In this document: positions 12,028 to 21,201 of the stretch, in pieces
Position numbering within the stretch: the stretch's first letter is position 1
Layout: every line of letters starts with the position of its first letter
DNA from: Apricaphanius iberus
Lineage: Eukaryota > Chordata > Actinopteri > Cyprinodontiformes > Aphaniidae
Assembly (NCBI GenBank): GCA_028564705.1
Contig: JAPXFQ010000899.1
Coordinates: 1,798,001-1,862,000, forward strand
Direction of reading: 5' to 3'
Length of the DNA: 64,000 nt
Made by a program: the position numbers and the translations under genes
The notes under the pieces: generated by a model
The model's input: only the letters and a program-made list of their open reading frames with translations
What the model was told of the DNA's origin: nothing
Database searches by the model: none

Positions 12028-15000
12028 CTACAAACCCAGGTCTTCATCCACAGGGACAGACTGGAGCTGAGTGAGGATCTTGGGGTCTTCATCCATGTCC
12101 TCTGGGTCCCCCAGCGGAGAGCTGACCGCCTCATCCTGCCCCAGAGAGGGGCTCCCCAGCAGGAACGACTCCCCTCCAGGTAGACCCAACAACGTAGGGT
12201 CCACGGGCAGCTCCCCCTTCCCGCGCATGTCAAACAGAGTCAGGCTGGCCGAGGTGGAGAGGGACACCGGGCTCCACGCCGGCTGGGGCAGCTGGACGCC
12301 AGGGGCCACGCCGCTGTACGCCGGGCCGAGGGCGAGCATGCTCTCTGGGGTGAGTGCGCTCTGTGTCGTGGTGGTGGTGACAGACTGGTCCAGGGCGTGA
12401 GAGGTGGAGACGGCGAGCGCCTGGGTGGCGTTGACGGCCGTGTCTGGAGCACAGTACAGAAAGGAGGAGCTGATGAAGTTCCCGGGCGATGCCGCCGGGC
12501 CAGCAGAGGTTGAGCCGGAGGCGGACGGAGGCTGGCAGGCCACAGGCGGGGTGGAGGAGCTGAGGGCCCCGTTCACAGAGACGGGGGACGTGTCGGGGAC
12601 TTGCTTCAGGGGTAAACTGGTGAGCTGGATCCCCGCTGGGATGGTCAGAATCAGCTTCCCTTGCTGCACACTCAGGTAAGGGCCTCCACCAAGAACCAGG
12701 TTCCCTACAGTGAATAACCAAATCAAAACCACATCAGTGCATCGTTTCTCATTTACTGGGTCTACGCATGAGATGCTGGTATCACTACTGTACAACCGCA
12801 AACTTTACCGTATGTGGAGTTTCATGCGATAAACAAACACAAAGTAGAGACTAATTGTGAGTTTCAAGACAAAATGTACACAAAAGGCATCCCCCATAGC
12901 ATTATGCAGCCACCACTATGTTTCACTATGGAGATAGTTGTTCACGGTTGGTAGTGTGACAGTGTTTTGCACGTGGGTCAAAAACTTCCATTTAGAGCCT
13001 CTTCTTTCACGTTTTCCTACATTTATTGTGGCAAAATAAATGTAAAGCTATTAGATTAGATCTGCAGCTTTCTTCTAAACAAGTTATTTTCAGCTCAGTT
13101 TAACTTGAGTTCTTGCTGTTCTTACAAAAGGCCAAATTAATTAATTTATTCGTCATTTTAAAAAGGAAAAACAACAAAGAATCTAATTTAATCAGTTTTC
13201 CTGTAATTTTCTTGGAGAACTAGTCTTGTTTTTTAAATATTTTTACCTGTGGGAGAAGAAGGTAGCTGAATGATGCCAGGGTTCAGGAGCTGCACTGCAG
13301 GGGCCACGCTCGTCGGGTTCCCCACTCTCTGGATTTGACTCAACTGGTTTATCCTGAGCGGGGTCGGCTGAGCCCCTCCAGATCCAGGAGCTGAAGCCAG
13401 GATCTGCATGGGCAATCCAGCCGATGGGATGGAGAGAGTCGGGCTGGCTGGCACCACCTGGGGGAACGAAACGTTTGAGGAGGTTTGGATGGAGGAGACG
13501 GGGACCAGCTGAGGCATGGAGAGAGAGACTAAGTGTGCAGAAGTGCTGCTTTTTGCTTGAGACGCTGGTGTTGGGGAAGACATGGAGAGAACCTGTGGAG
13601 TCTGGACTTTGATGGGGGTGGAGTTTATTTGCTGGAGGGTGCCGTTGTTACGCTGCGAGACCGAAACTACAGTGGCAGCAGATTCAGATACAGTTGCCGG
13701 GGGGTCTCTCTGCTGGTCTGGTGGTCTGCTGCCCGGGTTTTGAGTCTGAGGGATCTGGAACTGCGGAGCCAGTGAGGTGAGAGGGGATACTGGGACCAGC
13801 TGAGGGCACTGGGCTCCTAAAGAGGTCTGGACCAGATGGGAGACGGGTGGACGGTGGATTGAAGGCACAACTTGGGGCAAAGAGATGACGTGAGGGGTGG
13901 AATAGATGGAAGAAACTGTAGAGGTTGTTAAATGGGAGGGAGAAGCCTCCCGCTGAACGGAGGGGTTAGAAATAACGCCTGCAGACGACAGAGAGGATGG
14001 GAGCGAGAGGGACTCATGTTGTGGGGGGTTTTGGGTTAGGACTAGAGATGGAAGAGCAGCTGGCGGGGAGGGCGATAAAGACGAAAAGGACGGGGAAACT
14101 GTCTGGCTGCCTCCTTCCGATTTACAACCCACGATAAAATCCATGCCGTTGCCGCTCTTTGCTTTGGACTGAAGCGGAGGAGAGATTATGGTTGGATGCT
14201 CTGGAGTCGGCATGCAGCTAGAGCTAAGAACCCCCGCTTTGCTCTCCACAGCAGACGCTTCCGGTTGGGACCCAGAAGCTGCCGCCTGGTGCTGCGGGGC
14301 ACTGACCCCGGGTTTGGCGATGACCTGAGCCCCGTTGAGGATTAAAGGACAGCCGCTTGGCACAGGACTCAACGTGACCGTCTGGCAGTCCCCAAGACTC
14401 AGGCCGTTGATTATGACGCCGGCCCCAGCACCGGAGATCAGGGAGTTTCCGTTCAGCAGCAGAGGCTGAGAAGCGGCGAGGAATCCACTGGAGCCGTTGA
14501 GGATGAGCTGGCTCCCTGTACTGCAGGGGACGGCGGAGACGGAGATGATGGAGGCTGTGGAGCCTGCGGCCTCCTCTGGTTTGTCCGACGGCTCGTCCAT
14601 CGCGCTCGCCTCGTCCTCAGTGCTGTGATTCCCGTCAGACTCACTGAAATCAGACGAGAAGACATTATGTGAGGAAAACACAGAAAACACAAAATTATTT
14701 CAGCTTTTGGAAAAAATAAATAAAGTTAAAGTAGGAACATTTCTTGTTTTCCTGTTTTAATTCAGAAACATTGTTTTGAAATGGTGTGAAACATTTATTG
14801 TAAAACGCAGAGATTCTTTTGTTGTAATTATAATGATATACTGGTTTAAAAAGTGTTGGATCTTATATTTCCAAAAGAATCTGAATCTGAGCCAAATGGA
14901 AACCTGTTAGTTTCACTGTGCAGTTCAGTTTAACTGAATAGTTAACCATTCTTCAACACATCCCTTCTTCATCCATAAAACCAGTCGTGCATGACAGCAC

Positions 15001-18000
15001 TCCTCTGTGAAGCAGGAAGGATCAGAGTCCTAAAAAAATCTTTTAGGGGACCTTTTGTATTTTTGGTTAATTTATGAAGCTTTACCATCCAGATCCATTA
15101 TATTGCTTTGCCTGACCCTGAGGTGAGGCAAGATAAGCCCTCTGTGCTCGGTCTTATCTCTTCACAAACAAAAGACTCCTGCTTGGTGAAACGCTGGCTG
15201 TAAAAACAAGAGATGCACCAGTTATTCTGTTCATTAAAGAAACTTCACACTGGACTTCAAGCATCTTGGCTTGTGTCCGTTCTTCCTCCAGACTCTGGGA
15301 AATTGGTTTTCAAATAAGGTACAAAATTTGCTCTAACCAGAAAAGAGGACTACTGAGCAACAGAGTTGTGCAGATGGGTTTCTGCACAACTGTCAGGTCA
15401 GCAGTCTTCCCCATAACTGTGATGCCTGCCGAACCAGACAAACATCATTTAAAGCCTCCTTAAAAAAGGAACAATTAGCAGACATTTTTGATTAAAGTGT
15501 GACAATTTGAGCCTAAAATAATGAACCTTTTGACAATTTCTGAAATTTTGAATTTGGTGTTTTCACAATAATCATCGTAACTATAACAAAAAAAGGCCTC
15601 AGATATCTCATTTTGCATGTAACGAGTCTATCTCATATATTAGTTTCACATTTTAAGTTGAATTGCTGAATTAAATGAATTTTTACACAATATTCTATTT
15701 GTTTTTAGTTTCACCTGTATGCAAAACGTGAGTTGTGTGACCTGCGGCGGCACCGGGGAGGGTCTTGGGGGATCTCAAGACCCACCCAAAAAAGCCTTGA
15801 CATCCCCTTCCTGATTATATATATAGATATATATCGGGGATAAAGATTTAAAAAAATATTTATCTTCAAACTGAGGAGAACAATAAAAATGTATAATTTA
15901 ATGCCTGGTTCACACCGGCAGCGGAAGTGCGATCAGGAAAAACACGCTCTATCTGCTGCTCCCCGTGTTCACACCAGACGAATATTTCTCTGCAGCGCGA
16001 GCGACAAGCGCTTCTGTTCGCCTGTTGTTAATTCAGAGCTGTTTTTTTTTGTCAAGTCTAAGTAAATAACCTTATGAAATCAGTATGCTATGCTTCTGTT
16101 ACCAGGAATTTTTCTACACATCTGTAATTTATCTGCTGTGGAGACACACGCACAGATACACGCAGAGAGATAGTGTGTGCAGTAATGGAGAGTCTAGTGT
16201 AGATATACTGTTGAAATACACATATTTGTTTATCTACTCTTCACATTTATTAAAAATATTTTCTCTTCCAGTTTCCCAGTTCGAGTAGACAGGAGGAAAG
16301 CTCTCTTTATCATTTTAGATCCACAAATATGATCGTATTTGTCAACCGCGGAATTTTGTTTTGAACATTTGCCTTTATTATCAAAATTAACCGGATTTTC
16401 TCGTGCGTCTTGGTGTGACTTCCTGCTAGAAGTGAAGCGGATCGCTCACACAAAAACCCCCAAAAAAATAGACCAGAAGCCGAGCCGATCTTTTCCCAGT
16501 GTGAACCAGCCGCAGAGGTCCGGTGCTGGACGCCGAATGGAAGCGGTCTCTGTTCCGCGCCTCTTCCACGAGAAGAAGACAGGAGCAGACTGGACAAAAA
16601 AAGTCAATATTGACTATGTTTACATGCAGCCAATATTCGGGTTATGGTCGGGTTAAGGTCACTATTCAGGTTTCTGAAACATTTGTAGTAACCAGTTTAC
16701 ATGCATGTACAGAGAGAGGAGGAGACAGAGCAGAGAGCGTTAGTCCTGTAGACATGGAACTTGTATAGCGCATACAAGAAGTCCCTCTGCTCAAAACGCC
16801 AAGATTCCCCACGAAAAGAAAATGGGCAGAACAAAAATCAATGCTCCTTTTAATGGGGATATGCCGATACGTGGCTGCATGACCAAATATTCGGGTTAGA
16901 AAAAGGTTTAATCGTTTTTTTAAAAACCCAAAAATGAGCATATTCAGTTTTTTTTTTTTTGCTGGTGTTTACATGGCCGTGCGTGACCGGGCTATTGCTA
17001 ATATTCCAGTTTTGAACGGGTTATTGGCTGCATGTAAACGCAGTGATAGTGAGTGACTTGAACCTCTTGCTCTTCTATTGCTGTATTTAACATAAATACT
17101 AATCAATTATTCAGTAGGCTACTATAAACTCATATGTTGCAGTAAATCACACCTGTGGAGACTAAAGAGAGGAGAGAAGAAGACAGGAGGAGTCTGGACA
17201 GAAGTATGGCAATCAAAAGTTAGTGAGAGTATGAGAATAGATGATATTTTGTAAATGTTTCTGTCGTGGGTGCGGCTATGGCAATTAAAGTTCAAGATGT
17301 TTATTTTCATACTGCAATTGATTGATTTAAAGCAAAGTAGTTGATATGCTGTGTTATTTTAGCTGTTTAGTAGCATTACTATGCAGTTATTAGCCGTGCC
17401 CACTGCATTTTTTGTTCGTTTTCAGGAGAGACCCCTTGAATTGACCGTCGCCCCCCCCCCCAAATCAAAATCATCTAGTGCCGCCACTGTGTGTGACCTG
17501 ATCCTGCAGGGTTTTTTCCACACACTCTTTCCCGTTTCCGTCCTAACTAACCTCTGTCCCCCTGTCTCTGCAGGCGGAAGTGCAGGGTTTCAGGAAACCT
17601 GAGCCCTCTGGATCTCACATTTCATAACAAAGCAACATGCTTTTGCGTTGAGATGTGTGGCTTCACTGCTGCCAAAAGTTAACTACTGCCCATCATCTTC
17701 CACCAACCTGTCCATGACAGGTTTTAGTACGATTTTGCGCTCATGTGAAGGGTTACTGCAGGTTTTAGTGCGTTTCATCTGCTTCCAGACAAAGGAGATT
17801 GGTGCAGATCATGTAATTTTTTGTGCGTAAAACTTTAAAGTGTGCACATGCATGCAGCTTTGATGCTCTTGCCTTTTGCTGTGGGTCCCAGACGGCGTCC
17901 TGTCCCTCTGCCTGCGGTTCTTGAACCAGTTGCTGACCTGTGTGAGGGACAGTCCGGTGATTTTGGCCAGGTTTTTCTTCTCGTCCGGAGTGGGATACCT

Positions 18001-18564
18001 GTTGCTCCTGTAGCATTCCTTCAGAGCGTTCCGGGACTTTTCCTTGAAGCAGTACACGGTCTCCTCCCCATCCCAGATGGTTTTGGGTAGGGGGAACTTC
18101 TTCCTGAGCCGGTACTTGTCCACTGCGCCCAGGCTGCGGCCCCGGGACCTCTCCGCCTCCTTGTAGCGGGCTTTGAGGTACAGGTCCTGCAGGAACCCAT
18201 GGTTAAACGGGTGAAAGTCATGGCTCTCCAGGATGGCGTACAGCTCCTTGAACTCCTCCCGGTGGAAGGCCACCAGCGCCTGGGCCTTCAGCAGCGTCTC
18301 GTTGCCACGTAGCAGCTCGGAAGAAGGAGGTATGGTGGAGAGAAACCTCCACAGGCGATCTACATTACCCGCCTGCAGAAGGGCCTCACACAGACACGAA
18401 ACCTGGTCAGTGGAAAAACTCAGAGCCGACTTCTGGAAACTTTGGAGCAAATGTTCCGAGACTCGGTCGCTTTCTTTGTCTTCTTTGGTCTCAGCTGCTG
18501 ATGGCTCCTCTGGGCTGTTCTCAGATTGTTCTGTAGATTCTACAGACAAGGAAGCCATTTTCAC
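12028..18564 (-). CDS. six5: SIX4/5-class homeodomain transcription factor Six5
   Basis: Three coding exons on the minus strand: 18564-17873, 14643-13247 and 12704-12028, spliced phase 2 then phase 1, giving 921 residues. Residues about 48-158 are the SIX domain and about 160-222 the SIX homeodomain ([32 protein letters not shown]). [25 protein letters not shown] and [11 protein letters not shown] mark the SIX4/5 class. Exon 2 opens with [12 protein letters not shown], as in SIX4/5, followed by a long Ser/Thr/Pro/Gln-rich activation region. The C-terminus [12 protein letters not shown] matches the SIX4/5 terminal motif. Intron 1 must use a GC donor (GCAAGA at 17872) to join SK to SESDG; the protein is longer than human SIX5. 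Context beside qpctl, clptm1 and six9 supports six5 rather than six4. It acts in the nucleus in muscle, sensory and lens development. Confidence 0.93.
12880..13010 (-). mobile_element. Tc1-like fragment in six5 intron 2
   Basis: GCATTATGCAGCCACCACTA at about 12899-12918 is the antisense of the Tc1 transposase core that encodes a [13 protein letters not shown] motif. Only about a hundred bases remain inside the 542-base intron. Confidence 0.5.
15902..16512. mobile_element. Nested miniature element with CTGGTTCACAC inverted ends
   Basis: CTGGTTCACACC at 15904-15915 is mirrored by AGTGTGAACCAG at about 16498-16509. The element lies wholly inside the 1748-bp hAT element and has no coding capacity. 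The family was not identified. Confidence 0.55.
16618..17039. mobile_element. Nested palindromic miniature element, TTTACATGCAGCC ends
   Basis: GTTTACATGCAGCCAATA at the left and TATTGGCTGCATGTAAAC-like sequence at the right are inverted repeats about 420 bp apart, and internal segments repeat the same inverted words. It also sits inside the larger hAT element. I could not see a clear target duplication. Confidence 0.6.
17498..17872. other. six5 intron 1, donor-proximal part
   Basis: Non-repetitive intron sequence between the hAT insertion and the end of six5 exon 1. It includes the GC donor at 17871-17872. No other feature was seen. Confidence 0.5.
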
Positions 18565-20176
18565 TTTAACTTTTTTTCCCCACTTGTAGTTCCTCCTCCC
18601 CTGGCTCTCTCACCCTCCGTCCCTCCCTCCGCAGCGCTGCCTTTCCCCCGTCCTCCGCTCCGCCAGCAGACCAAACTATTAATGTGCCTCCAAGCTGTAA
18701 GCAGACACGCCCCTTCATCCAGAGCCGTGGGCACAATCTAAACCATTTAAATGTGATCATATGCTGCAGGTTTAATCACATCTAACACCATGACTTTATT
18801 CTCTCTGCAGGCCTTTATATATTTATTTATGAAGTGATCAAAAATAATAATACATGTTTCTCTAAAACTGGTAAAAAGACTAGAAGTTTATACCTATCTG
18901 CTAAACTGCCTATTATGTCTAGACAAGAAAGTAGCATTTCAAGTTTTTGGACAGAAGTAAAACCTCCAAAAACTTGTATTTGAATAGAATATGAATTGTA
19001 AGTTACCTATAGTTAGAGTACAACTAAAATATATAAAAGAAAAACATACAGTAGTGACAAAAAATGGAAAACCCCATTCAGATAGGCATTAATAAATAAT
19101 GTTGATGTGGAAAATGTGCTACGGTCTGCTAACACCAGACTGGAACTTGGGGCCGAAGTGAAACACCGTGGTGGGAGTATCATGGACTGGGGTCAAGAGC
19201 TGTTTTATTTATTTATTTAATTCAAGTTGATCAAATTAAGAATAGACCTACTGCTTGGACAGCTACAAATTAAGAACGATGCATTGTTTTCTGCATTACA
19301 GTGAGTCTTTAGATACTTCTAAATTAAGCCTTTTATCTATAAATTAATCAATTACAGTAATACAAAAAAGTGCGATTTCCACTTCATTAAAAAATAAAAA
19401 TAAACTTTTGTTTTAGCTTTCCTCAGAACATAATATCTATTTTTCTCCTGTCAGCTAAATGTATAATTGTACCTCTTATAAATAAATGAAAGAAATAAGA
19501 ATAGGTAAAATTGCAACGTCATGGTCTTTATCCTTCAGACCAGACTAACTATATCGCTAAATGTCCCCGTCTTATAGTGTTTCACATTAACTCACATTTT
19601 TTTCTAAAACGTGTAACACCTGACATTATATCATATCTATAGTTCCTAATGATTCTTGATTGGGACACAGATACTAGAACTGCAACTGCTTCTCATTAAT
19701 CCTCAGATCGTTTATGATTTACCTCTTCCCTGGAACATACGGTCTGTTGAGCATTAGGTGGTTTACATGCAAATACAGTCTGTACAAACACACAACCATA
19801 TGTCAAACAAGTCTCCACACATGATCTAGATGATGTTTGCTACTGATGAACATTAGTCTTTCACAAGGGATTTGAGGGGTAGGCGTATGTCTTGGTATTT
19901 AAATTTCTCTAATATATAAATGGTCCAACTGAAATACGAACTGTTTTTATTTTCTGAGGCGGAAAAATGATAAACATAAATGATATTGATTAAATGAATT
20001 TCTTTTTATCTTCAAAAAATAAAAGCGTAGCCTACTTTACAGGCAGATGGCTTTCCATAATATTCTGACTCCCCTCACATTTCAGTTTGTTGTTTGTTGT
20101 TTCGATGTGTTTCGATGCGTTCATTTCCCCTCCAGCCGTAGTTTTGATAACGTGTAAGTTTCAGTTCGGTCTTTTC
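18565..20176. other. Divergent intergenic region between six5 and tbcb
   Basis: The first 200 bases next to six5 are GC- and CpG-richer than the surroundings and should hold the six5 promoter. A decayed Tc1 transposase scrap (GTGAAACACCGTGGTGGGAG) lies at about 19158-19177. No dmpk-like coding exon, the mammalian neighbour of SIX5, is visible. Confidence 0.5.
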
Positions 20177-20296
20177 ATTGGTTGTGCCCTGAGGAGGCGG
20201 GTCTTTCATCGCGTAACCGTTACTCTATTGGTTGTGATCGTCACTTCTCTAATTTGATTGGTGTGTTTCCGTCTAAGCGGGTGGAACCTTCCAGAG
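20177..20296 (+). promoter_or_regulatory. tbcb: tbcb core promoter: three inverted CCAAT boxes and a heat-shock-type element
   Basis: ATTGG, the inverted CCAAT box bound by NF-Y, occurs at 20177-20181, 20227-20231 and 20257-20261. It is followed by GGAACCTTCCAGAG at 20283-20296, which fits the alternating GAA/TTC pattern of a heat-shock element over two and a half units. No TATA box is evident. Function is inferred from motif and position only. Confidence 0.55.
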
Positions 20297-20329
20297 CATG
20301 GCGTAGCAGGAACTGGAGTTTGACTTTTC

Positions 20330-20476
20330 TAGCTTAAATACAAAGAGAGGCTACGTTCACCATTTTTGTTTTAGTAGCGTCGTAGTTTATGACGGCCTTT
20401 CGAGATTATTCTAACGTACACAGTTAGTCTCTTTTCTCAAGACTCGTTTATATCGCTGCGGATAAGACACATAACT
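20330..20476 (+). other. tbcb: Probable tbcb non-coding leader exon
   Basis: A GTAAGT donor begins at 20477, downstream of the CCAAT cluster, and the coding exon at 21202 follows an AG acceptor near 21165. A leader exon ending at 20476 would join them. It contains a 12-codon upstream reading frame (20389-20427, starting MTAFRDYS). The 5' boundary is a guess. Confidence 0.5.
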
Positions 20477-21201
20477 GTAAGTAAATGTAAATGCAATTGT
20501 GTTTCGAGGTATCTCAGTGGGTCCAACGTGACTACTGCTGCGTACCGCTAGCTAACCCAGAGTATAGCTAAGGGACAGTCGTGTTTAAAATTGAGAATTA
20601 AAAGAAGACACTAAATTGAGCGAAATTAATCAGGGATAAAGCAGGAAAAAGGCAATTTCCTTGCTGAAACGCTAGAACGTGTTAAAAACAGTACAACCCT
20701 TGGCAAAATTTTTATAATCACTTTCTTTCTTTGAATTTACATATATATAAATTGCAGAGTACTCCAACTTTGTAAAAATATTCCTTTATTAGAGGGGAAA
20801 TTGTGTAAAGGAAAAAAACAAAAACACTAATCAGTACTTTATTGCAACTTCTCTTCATGATGGTTTAAATTCTTTAAGGGATTGGCTTTATAAATGAAAA
20901 CTAATCATAGTTCATGTTTCAACAATCTCTGTAAACAGTTGACAGATGAGTTTTGCATGATGGAAGCTTTTCTATTAGCAGACAAAATAAAGTAGCCTAA
21001 TTGTTTATAATCTCTGTAGCTGTTTTCTCTTGTTAATGGTTAACAGTAAAGACTATCCTTGTACAGAAATGAACATTTTGGCAGTATAAAAATCTAAGAT
21101 GACGTGTTTAAAATCTTTCCAGTTCTGTTGGATGATCTGTTGATGGTGTTTATTGTCATTTGTAGCCACTGGTCTTGAAGTGGCCCCGAAGAGAGTGCAG
21201 G
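20477..21201 (+). other. tbcb leader intron; nothing recognised
   Basis: Unique AT-rich intron sequence apart from ordinary T-runs. No repeat termini or coding motif were seen. Confidence 0.4.

Larger units (their letters stand above)
15742..17489. mobile_element. hAT-type transposon, 1748 bp, with perfect 8-bp target duplication
   Basis: The left end CTGCGGCGGCAC and the inverted right end GTGCCGCCACTG form terminal repeats of CAGTGGCGGCAC type with one base missing on the left. The 8-mer TGTGTGAC flanks it exactly at 15734-15741 and 17490-17497, the duplication size of hAT transposases. No transposase is encoded; the interior holds at least two further palindromic insertions. It lies in six5 intron 1. 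Confidence 0.85.

Noticed and set aside
12071..12721. Open frames antisense or out of frame to six5 exon 3 (for example 12230-12721 minus, 12071-12400 plus)
   Set aside because: They are shadows of the GC-rich Ser/Pro-rich coding exon; only the frame ending VDEDLGL matches a known family.
13424..13775. Plus-strand open frames over six5 exon 2
   Set aside because: Complementary shadow of a long coding exon, with no family resemblance.
16310..16768. Open frames of 80-105 codons in both directions
   Set aside because: They span palindromic miniature elements inside the hAT insertion; no motif and no codon bias.
20283..20296. Full heat-shock response
   Set aside because: Only two and a half units are present; kept as a motif, not claimed as a proven regulator.
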